A stretch of 64,000 bases of DNA from Diphasiastrum complanatum (Eukaryota; Streptophyta; Lycopodiopsida; Lycopodiales; Lycopodiaceae), in NCBI GenBank assembly GCA_029204225.1, contig CM055104.1, positions 41,583,390-41,647,389 of the forward strand. The letters run 5' to 3'. The notes under the pieces are model-generated. The model was given only the letters and a program-made list of their open reading frames with translations. It was not told the origin of the DNA and did no database searches. Of the stretch, positions 51,050 through 53,836 are shown piece after piece; the first letter of the stretch is position 1, and each line of letters opens with the position of its first letter. The translations under genes and the position numbers were made by a program.

Positions 51050-53836
51050 TATTAACGTCTTTTCCATGCCAAAAGGCATATAAGACGAACAAGTACATCA
51101 GATAAGATGGCAACAAGATGGAGCAATGCCGTCAAAACAACATAACTAAAACCAAACTAACTAAGACGAGAGTAATGACCAGGATTATATGATACGAAGA
51201 CCATTTACAAGTTCGACTGAGCACCTCTTCAGTGCTCTAACTCTCAACCTAACTCTGAACAATCTCAGGTATCTCATTAATAGTGACAGATTTAATATCT
51301 ACAAATCGAACGATACCATCCCTATAAATCATCCGCTTTCCATTCATTAGGTCCTCTTGTTTTGCCTTTTTCTGTCCTTGAACCTGAATGAAAGTAACGT
51401 CTTCATCCAGGTATATCGTGGTACACCGCAGTGTAGATCTCTTCCCTAGCACTTCACGATGACCAATTGCAGATGCAAAGTGTATGACAAGAGTATTAGG
51501 CCGCCATGCAATATCCATATCTTTGTGGTGGTGTTGAAGACTCTCTTCAAGAAACTGCTAAGCTTCACCAACAGCATCATGGGAGTTAGTAATACCTCTG
51601 ACTCGGACATTAAGACCCTTCTGCTCTAGCAAACGGCTCTCGGTGTACGTAGCTGAGATATATGAAGATGGAGGAGGTAGAACAGCAGCATTAGGTCCTT
51701 TAAGCACATCTCAGACAGCGATATGAGGCTGTTCCATTTGACTTTCAAGCTGTTGGATCTTAGCTGAAGTAGTCGAATAAGAAGAAGCTTTGATTTTGAT
51801 AGCTGCAACTTCTTGCTTTCCTGAAGATGTGATTGCACAGCATGGATAATAGGTTCAAGAGAGGAAAGTTTTTCTCAATGGTTGTTGAGATATTCATAAG
51901 AACGTAACTAATCTACACGAATGGCGGTATGGTTGAAAAATGATTTAGTACGGTTCAGTACGATGCAGTATGGTTCAGCATGATTCAGTAGGGTTCCTTG
52001 TGGTTTCTGTTCAGTTTGTTGTGATCTGAGAGAGAGAGAGAGAGAAACATAATCCTGTTGTGAACACGACGAACCATAACGGTACGCCCTTCAGTGACGG
52101 CCTCGCAAGGGGCATGACACATATCTGGCGTTATCGACATGTTTGGGTGCCACGCATCACCATCCTAGGTGGTCACGTGTCGCCGGCAAGACTGTGCTTG
52201 ATGGGACCCACTGTGCTATGCCTTTTTAGTAGTGGGGTTTCCCTCTTTCCATTCACTCAGTCTACCCGGGAGTTGGTGGATGGAGAGCACGTGCATGAGC
52301 CAGGATGTATGTCCAGGCCAAGAGATGTATGCTAGGGAGAGCCGAGTGCGATGGCTGGTGGTATGGGACGCCAGTTATCGTAGGAGGCTTAACAAGGCAT
52401 GATTATGTCGATAGCTCCAGTGCATGGGGGTGGGTCAGCTGTGACCCTAATATTGAAGGAGCTAAACCGTAAATTTAGTAGGAGTTAATGGACCTGAACT
52501 GGACCATCCTATACCCGAAACATTCGGCAACCTATACAAATGTATTGCCCTTAATTAGAGCTTTAATCTGATACCCATATTGCTCACAAAAAAATCCAAA
52601 AAAAAAAAAAAAGCTTCTGAGAAACGTTAGTAAAATCCAAAAACGCGTTACAAAAACCCATTGACCCAACATAATGAATAAGGTGTGCAATCTTCAACCT
52701 TATGGAATCCATCCACAATCTTAGACCATAATTTCATCATGCATATTGTGGGCCAAACGTCACAACATTCCCACTCACTTCACAAATGCCCAAGAGTAGG
52801 AGTAGGTCACATGCACGAACAAACATCCACATTAGCTCTTGTATGGTTGTACAACAACCCATGTACTGAGTTTCTATCACTTGTAGGGCAAACTTGGTAT
52901 TGGTGAAGGCTGGCACCAAAGAGCAAAGCCAATCATAGGACGTCCTACTTTTTCATTACAGTTTAAAGAAACTTTGAATTTTATCACTTCAGCTTGCTCG
53001 AAACCTAACTACAAGGCATCGCCAGTGAGCAACATGCACCACTACAGATCAAAGCAACTTGCACGAACCATCTGGCTGCAACTTGGACGACTTCACTGCG
53101 TGCCTGTAAAACTCAATGCCAATTTTTGTATATAGAAGCCTCAATATAATACACCTTACCAAGCAACCAAAGGCTTGATACAAGCAGGATGGCCAATTTC
53201 AAATGGATGTAATGTATCGTGTGTTCGACCGCAGGTATTCAACATCAATATCAAGGAAAACACTAAATTTGAACTTTTCTTAAAATTATCAAAAGTCATC
53301 CTATAACAAGAACTCCTTTCCCCAAAGTAACGTGCATTAATTCTTACATATTTCCCAAAATCCGCAAGTAGATGTAGATTTGTGCTACTTGCAACAAAAA
53401 CATAAGACACTAAGAAGAAAAACCACAGGGTAAACACAACATCTACTTTTCTCAATACCTGGAAATCTTGGCCAACGCTCCTTGACAGCTGAAGTAAGTA
53501 TCTCACGGAACTTGTGCAAGCGACAATAATAGAGGTGGCTGTACTGTTGCCCCTTGTATCTCTGTCTTCGCAGCTCATACTTTTCATCCTACATCAACAA
53601 AATTTTGCAATGCGATTCAGCTGAGATTGGTCATTGCAAGACACTATTTCAGAAGCAATATTTTCACAGCTGAGCTGAAATGAAGAAGTTGACTACTGAG
53701 ACACGATTTGACACAAAAATCGTCCCATTTTGGTGTTAAAAAAAATGGGTGAATTAGTCTACCGTACCTGAGGAGTGTAAGTTGCTTGCTTGCGAGGAAA
53801 CCCACCATCCAAGCATCTCAGAGTATCGACCTCCAT
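1..53836 (-). CDS. POLD2: DNA polymerase delta small subunit (POLD2), nine exons visible, 3' end off window
   Basis: POLD2 is the B subunit of DNA polymerase delta. It bridges the catalytic subunit to the other accessory subunits during nuclear DNA replication. Exons (minus strand, in order): 53,768-53,836; 53,459-53,588; 43,406-43,512; 42,896-43,022; 42,578-42,691; 14,025-14,137; 13,794-13,877; 401-469; 1-52. All introns are GT...AG and phases match, giving an uninterrupted frame of 865 nt (about 288 codons). Family landmarks recalled from POLD2 proteins include [13 protein letters not shown] in exon 2, the OB-fold region ([40 protein letters not shown]) in exons 3-5, and the start of the inactive phosphodiesterase-like domain ([40 protein letters not shown]) in exons 6-9. 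The start ATG was chosen because exon 1 opens MEVD, like plant homologues, and splices in phase. Introns 2, 5 and 7 are packed with transposons. No lesion is seen, so it is probably functional. Confidence 0.94.
401..469 (-). CDS. POLD2: POLD2 exon 8
   Basis: Exactly 23 codons, [20 protein letters not shown] then LTQ, matching the plant stretch ASKDQxxLxEPIKELDIxLxQ. Acceptor TTGTATAG, donor GTAAAA. Confidence 0.95.
470..1540. other. intronic DNA, no feature recognised
   Basis: Part of POLD2 intron 7. AT-rich sequence with only short frames and no recognisable motif. Confidence 0.5.
1541..2692. repeat. large inverted repeat (foldback-like element)
   Basis: Left arm, about 1,541-2,160, is the reverse complement of the right arm, about 2,176-2,692. 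Both contain, in opposite orientation, the stretches GTTATTTCATTTAT, GGTGTTTCCCACC, CTCCCTCTCTTTTCTCTCA and GGTTTGAAGGTGGGTGAG. The hinge is a short imperfect palindrome around GAAAAGGC...GGCCTTTC. The right arm lacks roughly 120 bp found in the left arm. A single-arm relative lies at 56,880-57,640. No protein frame is convincing, so it looks like a non-autonomous foldback/MITE-like element or a head-to-head duplication of one repeat. Confidence 0.85.
2693..3600. other. intronic DNA, no feature recognised
   Basis: Between the inverted repeat and the gypsy-1 remnant. A GACGAAGGTT motif recurs a few times around 3,020-3,190. No coding signal is recognised. Confidence 0.4.
3600..6800 (-). mobile_element. 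gypsy-1: decayed Ty3/gypsy pol
   Basis: Minus-strand pol remnant broken by many stops and frameshifts. Reading down from 6,500: a linker resembling [21 protein letters not shown] fingers [20 protein letters not shown] near 6,230-6,300; RT palm [17 protein letters not shown] near 6,000-6,040; the active-site strand as YLDDLCVHG near 5,960; degenerate RNase H near 5,300-5,450; the integrase zinc-binding region near 4,785-5,027; integrase core [18 protein letters not shown] near 4,620-4,680; and a VVMPMEFLV-type integrase tail near 3,780-3,830. The QHxIPL and DRGTHF style resembles the Tat/Athila-like side of gypsy more than chromoviruses (inference). No LTRs were found. The spacing between integrase core and tail is larger than usual, so an old insertion of some hundreds of bp may lie at 3,860-4,590. 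Confidence 0.85.
6801..7419. other. intronic DNA, no feature recognised
   Basis: Ordinary intronic sequence with an A-tract near 7,208-7,221. No gene or repeat recognised. Confidence 0.4.
7447..9104 (-). mobile_element. LINE-A: 5'-truncated non-LTR retrotransposon
   Basis: Minus-strand copy of a LINE reverse-transcriptase ORF. It begins inside the RT palm ([20 protein letters not shown]) directly after a (TC)n tract and runs through the thumb/post-RT region ([12 protein letters not shown]) to the 3' UTR. Several frameshifts break the frame. Its 3' end has the family signature: hairpin ATGCC-TTTT-GGCAT (7,469-7,482), then GGAAAAGACATTAATAAA and a pyrimidine tail. The downstream tract at 7,420-7,446 is (GA)n/(GAAA)n on the plus strand. 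Confidence 0.88.
9104..9146. repeat. (GA)n microsatellite between LINE-A and LINE-B
   Basis: About 40 bp of GA dinucleotides ((TC)n in LINE sense). It is at once the 3' tail of LINE-B and the 5' boundary of LINE-A. Confidence 0.95.
9147..12020 (-). mobile_element. LINE-B: non-LTR retrotransposon, ORF2 RT to 3' end
   Basis: The longest LINE copy. Minus strand, from the 5' side: a pre-RT linker (about 11,420-12,020); RT fingers with [13 protein letters not shown] and [11 protein letters not shown] (11,085-11,417); RT core with [25 protein letters not shown] and the catalytic [12 protein letters not shown] (10,544-11,110); post-RT region [10 protein letters not shown] and FYAAETWG (10,031-10,507); and a C-terminal zinc motif [19 protein letters not shown] (C-x2-C-x8-H-x4-C) in 9,475-10,200. 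One stop and at least two frameshifts separate these blocks. No endonuclease domain or ORF1 is present, so the copy is 5'-truncated. The 3' UTR carries the hairpin at 9,167-9,180 and ends in (TC)n. Confidence 0.92.
12010..12655. mobile_element. possible TIR element with GGAACG-rich ends
   Basis: Near 12,018-12,060 and 12,612-12,655 lie imperfect inverted copies of a sequence built on ACGTTCCxGAA and GTTCCG, each followed inward by an A-rich run. The interior of about 550 bp has no recognised protein. Non-autonomous DNA element is the simplest reading. The termini are too imperfect to fix the boundaries or a target duplication. Confidence 0.4.
12713..13101 (-). mobile_element. LTR and primer-binding site of a gypsy-family element
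   Basis: The plus strand reads AAAGTGCTCTGATACCATGG, i.e. in element sense a PBS TGGTATCAGAGC matching plant initiator tRNA-Met, preceded by LTR sequence ending ...GAGTTCATACCA. The AAAGTGCTCTGAT context is shared with gypsy-4 at about 41,000. The distal LTR edge near 13,101 (CTCCATAAC) is a guess based on the gypsy-2 LTR edge. No internal coding region remains. Confidence 0.6.
13102..13793. other. intronic DNA next to exon 7
   Basis: A minus-strand frame at 13,185-13,475 matches nothing I recognise. It does not splice in phase with POLD2. Confidence 0.4.
13794..13877 (-). CDS. POLD2: POLD2 exon 7
   Basis: Exactly 28 codons, [20 protein letters not shown] through NNLLTGQ, matching EQxLAAQIVxVVIAGNSxE...INGQ of plant POLD2. 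Acceptor TTGCAG, donor GTATAT. The next intron is 13.3 kb. Confidence 0.96.
14025..14137 (-). CDS. POLD2: POLD2 exon 6
   Basis: Encodes [13 protein letters not shown]... and [14 protein letters not shown] (37 codons plus a split Asp). This is the highly conserved start of the phosphodiesterase-like domain. Acceptor TTTTTACAG, donor GTCTTT. Confidence 0.97.
14771..14975. repeat. tandem duplication, about 108 bp x 2
   Basis: GAGACTTAGCACATGTCATG starts at about 14,771 and again at about 14,881. Each is followed by the same roughly 85 bp, ending ...CATATCAGACCTT. It may be part of the adjoining hAT relic. Confidence 0.85.
15069..15882. pseudogene. hAT-1: rearranged hAT transposase fragments
   Basis: Two pieces of a plant hAT transposase (DUF659-type, RNase H-like fold) lie in opposite orientation. 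The minus piece (about 15,084-15,281) reads [16 protein letters not shown]...VDATQDG. The plus piece (about 15,575-15,730) reads [12 protein letters not shown]...[15 protein letters not shown] across a frameshift, matching the [12 protein letters not shown]...[14 protein letters not shown] of hAT-4. In an intact gene these pieces are adjacent and collinear, so one has been inverted. Gypsy-2 lies immediately to the right. Confidence 0.8.
15883..16333 (-). repeat. gypsy-2 3' LTR
   Basis: Defined by the adjoining target duplication on one side and the purine tract on the other. It shares GAGGGAAAATAGTGCGCCCT with the gypsy-4 LTR at 41,018-41,482. Confidence 0.88.
16378..21027 (-). pseudogene. 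gypsy-2 gag-pol polyprotein with chromodomain
   Basis: One open frame of 1,252 codons (17,269-21,027) and then, beyond stops near 17,268, 17,150 and 16,945, the rest of integrase to 16,378. Domains: gag ([17 protein letters not shown] about residues 110-125; WWRVYR); CCHC knuckle [14 protein letters not shown] at about 331; protease [10 protein letters not shown] at about 423; [12 protein letters not shown] and [11 protein letters not shown] (about 765); RNase [16 protein letters not shown] (about 900); integrase zinc region ending CPFCLRN and core DFIIGLPRT and SDRDSKF (about 1,232). The 3' part reads GTAYHS-like [25 protein letters not shown], and a C-terminal chromodomain [20 protein letters not shown]. 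The first residues come from LTR sequence, so the natural gag start is probably lost. Confidence 0.93.
20962..21031 (-). repeat. gypsy-2 5' LTR remnant (70 bp)
   Basis: Nearly identical to 16,265-16,333, the outer edge of the 3' LTR (CATGGCGAATGTAATGAG...GAGTCCATAACT on the plus strand). It supplies the first 22 or so codons of the long downstream frame. Confidence 0.9.
21037..21720 (-). pseudogene. hAT-2: hAT transposase C-terminal exons
   Basis: Minus strand: [20 protein letters not shown] followed by [11 protein letters not shown], the hAT dimerisation-domain tail. Then comes an intron (GTTAGTTT...TTGTGGTTGCAG), then [13 protein letters not shown] and a Glu-rich tail near 21,365-21,460. 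The same intron position and VN... restart occur in hAT-3 and hAT-4. Sequence beyond about 21,720 is not assigned. Confidence 0.75.
22049..22205. repeat. 28-bp minisatellite
   Basis: Five to six tandem units beginning AAGCCAATGAAATTG at 22,049, 22,077, 22,106, 22,134, 22,162 and 22,194. Units alternate between two versions (…GATGTTCGAG and …GGAGTTCAAG), so the higher-order period is about 57 bp. Confidence 0.85.
22602..24168 (-). mobile_element. LINE-C: 5'-truncated LINE
   Basis: Same family as LINE-B but more decayed. Minus strand: [22 protein letters not shown] (24,066-24,150), [20 protein letters not shown] and [16 protein letters not shown] (23,683-23,960), [16 protein letters not shown], then eroded C-terminal and 3' UTR sequence to AAGCTTTTTGTTTATA near 22,602-22,622. 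Its 5' end abuts the (GA)n(GAA)n tract that is the tail of LINE-D. A purine tract also lies at the 3' end near 22,573-22,602. Confidence 0.85.
24190..24893 (-). mobile_element. LINE-D: 3' fragment of a LINE
   Basis: Encodes the last Cys and the His/Cys half of the C-terminal zinc motif ([17 protein letters not shown]), then [14 protein letters not shown] and a basic tail (24,509-24,874). The 3' UTR ends with hairpin GTGCC-CTTG-GGCAC (24,216-24,229), ACAGACATTAATATAATTTTC and (TTC)n(TC)n. 5'-truncated next to the gypsy-3 LTR. Confidence 0.85.
24894..25332 (-). repeat. gypsy-3 3' LTR (approximate)
   Basis: In element sense a purine tract AAGGAAGAGGGAA is followed by TGTTAGGGACCCAACTCCC, marking the LTR start at 25,332. 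The far edge is unclear, at the LINE-D junction near 24,894. A diverged copy in the opposite orientation is at about 52,080-52,480. Confidence 0.7.
25333..26195 (-). mobile_element. gypsy-3, segment 3: integrase core to chromodomain
   Basis: Directly continues the integrase frame from 31,062: [16 protein letters not shown], then [19 protein letters not shown] and [17 protein letters not shown] (25,774-26,160). Stops follow, and then a C-terminal chromodomain-like stretch [19 protein letters not shown] (25,360-25,566). Interrupted upstream by copia-1. Confidence 0.88.
26196..27063 (+). repeat. copia-1 5' LTR
   Basis: Starts TGTTAAAAATTGTAAAAC. It contains a CT-rich tract near 26,810-26,830 and ends ...GGAATTTTCAAC next to the PBS. 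Confidence 0.9.
27756..28082 (+). CDS. copia-1 gag-like protein (N-terminal part)
   Basis: 108 codons, [20 protein letters not shown]... with [20 protein letters not shown] and a helical run to [20 protein letters not shown]. The layout (xYSxWKxRMxxxL...AKExWDxL) is that of Ty1/copia gag (UBN2-type) proteins, which form the particle coat. It is shorter than usual and stops at 28,080. A Lys-rich continuation follows in the same frame, but no zinc knuckle is seen, so C-terminal gag is probably deleted. Confidence 0.75.
   Translation: MASIGDCLFQASERLYTFNYSVWKDRIESLLILYGVMDIVTGTEVEPAAFDEARRFKKRARIALHIIKLNISDEMLREISSCTSAKETWETLKNLHEAKIKSRKRSKN
28245..28850 (+). CDS. copia-1 protease / pre-integrase fragment
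   Basis: 201 codons. The aspartic protease motif [18 protein letters not shown] lies near residue 12-30, the [20 protein letters not shown] stretch about 75-95, and the pre-integrase motif KEELWHRKL about 148. The integrase zinc cysteines and DDE core do not follow. The frame turns into unrelated sequence around 28,760. Closely similar to the copia-5 protease at 59,331-59,744. Confidence 0.82.
   Translation: MSSFSSLPFNDVSWYIDSGATTYMSCSKDSFVSIESVLDPKKSIYTAVGDACAIEGVGSCSLKLTSSMNFTLSNVLYVPNLTKSVISVGKLLDDGYELDFNINGCFIKKEDKILANGSRYGGIFKLDVHENSSLCDAALMTYVSKEELWHRKLYVPNFRSMPIIVKEIKPRVAYSMAKSLMDPYLMSSKKTEHPMFIFLYQ
28932..29450 (+). pseudogene. copia-1 degenerate integrase C-terminal region
   Basis: The frame contains [20 protein letters not shown] and DYCFV...STKEGYIAF, which loosely follows the copia pattern TPYELxFxxKPxVxHLRVFGC...KGYxxF. 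It then runs into Ser- and Lys-rich sequence. No catalytic residue is retained. Confidence 0.5.
29392..30093 (+). CDS. copia-1 unidentified internal ORF (233 codons)
   Basis: An intact 233-codon frame sits where RT and RNase H would normally be. Most of it ([18 protein letters not shown]... to [10 protein letters not shown]) is unlike any family I recognise. Near the end [20 protein letters not shown] loosely resembles the gypsy RNase H motif IAYFSKALGxxxxxYEKEL, which would hint at captured or recombined sequence. It may be chance, a captured fragment, or an element-specific protein. The best argument for interest is that it is open in an element with near-identical LTRs. Confidence 0.35.
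   Translation: MEKKRKVKVVFTYCSFSLINDVSCLSQRSSKTILFLNEVFSLELLLVFCDLIMFPKHLESNMLYHHLYALKLSKSKYEFSTHSLKKGVFSCIEAYCKLLVRLSEASTEDTYTLKKVFSLNLIKFEYGFKIRSILDRVHIFWTSEASMLNLEYCSWYNLDLYDLCGHDETWKPRFFSVFLAANFMHVDFAYPGLTSNMQEVHWHSSRLVAYFSKAFGKDFYQRELIMDLVSILL
30189..31056 (+). repeat. copia-1 3' LTR
   Basis: Same sequence as the 5' LTR with few substitutions. It ends ...TTTTCAACA and is followed by the ACTAA target duplication. Confidence 0.92.
31062..31426 (-). mobile_element. gypsy-3, segment 2: integrase zinc and catalytic regions
   Basis: Reads [26 protein letters not shown] (zinc-binding end), [15 protein letters not shown] (catalytic Asp) and [12 protein letters not shown]. It joins segment 1 across copia-2 and segment 3 across copia-1 without loss of frame once a single copy of each target duplication is kept. 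Confidence 0.88.
31427..31873 (-). repeat. copia-2 3' LTR
   Basis: Contains a (GA)n run at about 31,518-31,540 that is longer than in the partner LTR. Confidence 0.93.
31911..35328 (-). pseudogene. copia-2 pol: protease, integrase, RT, RNase H
   Basis: A 906-codon frame (32,608-35,328) plus a shifted 278-codon frame (31,911-32,747). Order: protease [18 protein letters not shown] (about residue 49); pre-integrase [12 protein letters not shown]; integrase zinc end [14 protein letters not shown]; catalytic [15 protein letters not shown] and [10 protein letters not shown] (D, D, E); VFVGY-type [37 protein letters not shown] and [12 protein letters not shown]; then, after a frameshift near 32,700, RNase [20 protein letters not shown] and SSSEAEYRA. 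One frameshift in pol is the only clear lesion. The family resembles the Tork/Tnt1-like side of copia (inference). Confidence 0.95.
35350..36254 (-). pseudogene. copia-2 gag
   Basis: Minus frame 35,460-36,254. A likely functional start is the internal Met in [19 protein letters not shown], since the upstream part looks like leader. It includes [40 protein letters not shown] and [20 protein letters not shown], all typical of copia gag. A stop at about 35,460 separates it from the zinc knuckle [14 protein letters not shown] (C-x2-C-x4-H-x4-C) at about 35,380-35,430 in the same frame. A further frame change leads to the pol frame starting near 35,328. Confidence 0.88.
36843..37282 (-). repeat. 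copia-2 5' LTR
   Basis: Partner of 31,427-31,873. The PBS lies immediately beside it at about 36,831-36,842. Confidence 0.93.
37283..37797 (-). mobile_element. gypsy-3, segment 1: RNase H
   Basis: Frame with [32 protein letters not shown] and [13 protein letters not shown], the RNase H and linker of a gypsy pol. At 37,797 it is fused abruptly to the gypsy-4 integrase C-terminus. RT, protease and gag of this element are absent. Confidence 0.88.
37798..38365 (-). pseudogene. gypsy-4 integrase C-terminal part
   Basis: [40 protein letters not shown] and [20 protein letters not shown], then [11 protein letters not shown]. It is collinear with gypsy-2 17,260-16,700. It lacks the first two catalytic acidic residues, and the chromodomain is replaced by the gypsy-3 junction. 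Confidence 0.88.
38468..40266 (-). pseudogene. gypsy-4 gag-protease-RT N-terminus
   Basis: Begins [21 protein letters not shown] deletion after [11 protein letters not shown] removes the N-terminal half of gag. The rest includes [37 protein letters not shown] and knuckle [14 protein letters not shown] (39,498-40,019), a damaged protease region (39,004-39,260), and an RT start [26 protein letters not shown] (38,468-39,034) that ends in a frameshift. Three or more frame breaks. Confidence 0.88.
40504..40681 (-). repeat. gypsy-4 leader repeats
   Basis: Three copies of a unit containing GGACAGCCTCCAATCAA followed by an (A/T)GCTGAAA...ATGGCTG stretch, starting at about 40,510, 40,578 and 40,658, between PBS and gag. 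Two related copies 80 bp apart occur in the gypsy-5 leader (62,352 and 62,432). Confidence 0.85.
40777..40794. repeat. A-tract in gypsy-4 leader
   Basis: About 18 consecutive A residues. Immediately downstream lies the palindrome AGCGGAAGTACTTCCGCT (40,810-40,830). Confidence 0.8.
41018..41482 (-). repeat. gypsy-4 5' LTR
   Basis: 465 bp. The plus strand begins AGTTATGATC directly after the PBS complement and ends ...AATCCGTAACT. The AGTTAY/RTAACT ends match the gypsy-2 LTR. Confidence 0.85.
41512..41531. repeat. (C)20 homopolymer
   Basis: Twenty consecutive C residues on the plus strand, just outside the gypsy-4 LTR. Confidence 0.9.
41830..42061 (-). mobile_element. LINE-E: short internal LINE fragment
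   Basis: Minus frame reads [40 protein letters not shown] and [15 protein letters not shown], collinear with the LINE-B post-RT segment ([14 protein letters not shown]...[18 protein letters not shown]). Its 5' edge is exactly the (TC)n tract at 42,062-42,095. No 3' UTR was found. Confidence 0.75.
42062..42095. repeat. (GA)n microsatellite at LINE-E edge
   Basis: 34 bp of GA. On its other side no LINE 3' end is recognisable. Confidence 0.93.
42578..42691 (-). CDS. POLD2: POLD2 exon 5
   Basis: Encodes [20 protein letters not shown] through PHPNNTVL. It corresponds to the POLD2 segment GxVVAxxGxExxxGxFxVxDxxxAxLPPQ. Acceptor GTGATTAG, donor GTAGGT. The donor opens a 28.4-kb intron. Confidence 0.93.
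   Translation of the reverse strand: MLWSLFVAKKEKMVSLMSKAYWSQIFHLNTLIPTILF
42896..43022 (-). CDS. POLD2: POLD2 exon 4
   Basis: Encodes [20 protein letters not shown] through VPSHYVT. The run PDDxLxLEDESGRxKL is the family's OB-fold signature. Acceptor CATCTAG, donor GTAAGG, phase 1 at the 3' end. Confidence 0.96.
43406..43512 (-). CDS. POLD2: POLD2 exon 3
   Basis: Encodes [20 protein letters not shown] and on to LDEYSKE (35 full codons after a split Val). It matches the POLD2 segment where the OB-fold begins (EEGKxCxxxGTLxKxMxLKPxxLDEYSKE). Acceptor ATATCAG, donor GTAAAA. Confidence 0.95.
43523..44040. other. intronic DNA, no feature recognised
   Basis: Start of POLD2 intron 2. It has a short (TA)n near 43,986-44,000 and no gene signal. 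Confidence 0.4.
44160..44860 (-). pseudogene. hAT-3: hAT transposase C-terminal exons
   Basis: Minus strand: [20 protein letters not shown] then [20 protein letters not shown] (44,637-44,800), the hAT dimerisation domain. An intron ending TTGTGGTTGTAG follows, then [20 protein letters not shown] and an acidic tail (about 44,400-44,560). Exon structure agrees with hAT-2 and hAT-4. Upstream transposase exons are absent, and LTR/PBS sequence lies directly upstream. Confidence 0.78.
44902..45045 (-). mobile_element. short LTR (TRIM-like) with internal tRNA-like sequence
   Basis: In element sense: TGTTGGAATATCAATCC ... GGATTTCTAACA (144 bp, TG...CA), immediately followed by TGGTATCAGAGCC, the initiator tRNA-Met PBS (44,889-44,901). 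Its small size fits the miniature LTR (TRIM) class. The interior contains a tRNA-like segment. No second LTR was found, so the element is truncated or the rest lies outside recognisable sequence. Confidence 0.7.
44931..45003 (-). ncRNA. tRNA-like sequence inside the LTR
   Basis: GGGCGGA...TCTGTCC acceptor arms pair over 7 bp (with G-U pairs). The D arm GCTC-AGTGGTA-GAGC is intact, so A-box TAGCTCAGTGGTAGAGC is present. The T arm CTGGG-TTCGAAT-CCTAG is intact, so B-box GGTTCGAATCC is present. The anticodon arm (TCCCATCCGGTATGAGGGA) is two bases too long for a normal 5-7-5 stem-loop. I therefore call a tRNA-derived pol III promoter relic, not a working tRNA. Confidence 0.6.
45621..46069 (-). 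repeat. copia-3 3' LTR
   Basis: In element sense a purine tract AAGGGGGGG precedes TGTTGAAAAGTAATGCC at 46,069. The LTR appears to end ...GGAAGTTCAACTACA at 45,621. The partner LTR is not present. Confidence 0.72.
46070..47339 (-). pseudogene. copia-3 pol fragment: RT and RNase H
   Basis: Minus frames 46,902-47,339, 46,675-47,037 and 46,187-46,561. RT begins mid-domain ([56 protein letters not shown]), and the active site reads [15 protein letters not shown]. RNase H follows ([43 protein letters not shown]). Two frameshifts separate the blocks. Everything upstream of 47,339 is missing. Confidence 0.92.
47713..47852. repeat. interstitial telomere-like repeats (TTTAGGG-type)
   Basis: Many degenerate copies of GTTTAGGG/GTTAGGG, interleaved with two copies of GGGTTGATGCCA. 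Plant-type telomere motif, imperfect and not in a long pure array. Confidence 0.75.
47853..48600. other. intronic DNA of unknown origin
   Basis: The plus frame 48,008-48,337 is Cys/Ser-rich with no recognised domain. The stretch after 48,340 is AT-rich and could be an LTR, but no partner was found. Confidence 0.35.
48880..50953 (+). pseudogene. hAT-4: multi-exon hAT transposase pseudogene
   Basis: Plus strand, intron-containing hAT transposase. Order: an N-terminal block with [20 protein letters not shown] (about 48,910-49,100); intron GTAAGT...[27 protein letters not shown] (49,196-49,260); [15 protein letters not shown] and [20 protein letters not shown] (49,388-49,530); [20 protein letters not shown] to [18 protein letters not shown] (49,650-50,040); PTHPR-type [11 protein letters not shown] region (50,140-50,310); and the C-terminal dimerisation domain [32 protein letters not shown] and [14 protein letters not shown] (50,490-50,730). 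A last exon [11 protein letters not shown] follows (from 50,849). A frameshift near 49,270 and a stop in place of Gln near 49,386 break it. An N-terminal BED zinc finger was not found. Confidence 0.82.
50954..51046. repeat. (GA)n microsatellite, 93 bp
   Basis: The longest pure dinucleotide tract in the window, directly abutting the 3' end of LINE-F. Confidence 0.96.
51047..51979 (-). mobile_element. LINE-F: ORF1-like-only element with the LINE 3' end
   Basis: The 3' UTR is that of LINE-A/B (hairpin 51,066-51,079, GGAAAAGACGTTAATAAAGC, then (TC)n), but no RT is present. Instead one minus frame with two stops (51,249-51,840) reads a short helical segment ([15 protein letters not shown]), then [20 protein letters not shown]...FLEESLQ, then [49 protein letters not shown] and [11 protein letters not shown]. 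The coiled coil, RRM-like NVRVRGI, and basic C-terminal IxFxSxxxREVLxKR...YLDEDxT order resembles L1-type ORF1 proteins. It lies in the tail of hAT-4, between flanks that share a 28-bp stretch (26/28) followed by (GA)n. Confidence 0.7.
52028..52045. repeat. (GA)n tract on 5' side of LINE-F
   Basis: Second GA tract flanking LINE-F. Together with the near-duplicate at 51,980-52,007 it mirrors the left flank at 50,899-51,046. Confidence 0.85.
52080..52480 (+). repeat. solo LTR-like relative of the gypsy-3 LTR
   Basis: Shares GGTGGATGGAGAGC, GTGCA...CCAGGATGT and GCTGGTGGTATGGGACGCCA with the gypsy-3 LTR (24,894-25,332), but in the opposite orientation and diverged. No internal region is attached. 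Confidence 0.6.
52500..53458. other. intronic DNA next to exon 2
   Basis: No transposon or gene motif recognised. An A-tract lies near 52,598-52,613. Confidence 0.4.
53459..53588 (-). CDS. POLD2: POLD2 exon 2
   Basis: Begins [20 protein letters not shown] and ends in WPRFP plus one base. The YxGQQYSxxYxxRLH pattern is characteristic of the POLD2 N-terminus. The acceptor is ...GATGTAG and the donor is GTATTG. The following intron is about 9.9 kb. Confidence 0.93.
53768..53836 (-). CDS. POLD2: POLD2 exon 1 (start codon)
   Basis: Encodes 23 residues beginning [12 protein letters not shown] and ending TYTPQ, with donor GTACGG. It joins exon 2 in phase 0 across a 179-bp intron. The ATG lies only about 74 bp from truncated LTR sequence of copia-4. 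Confidence 0.85.
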
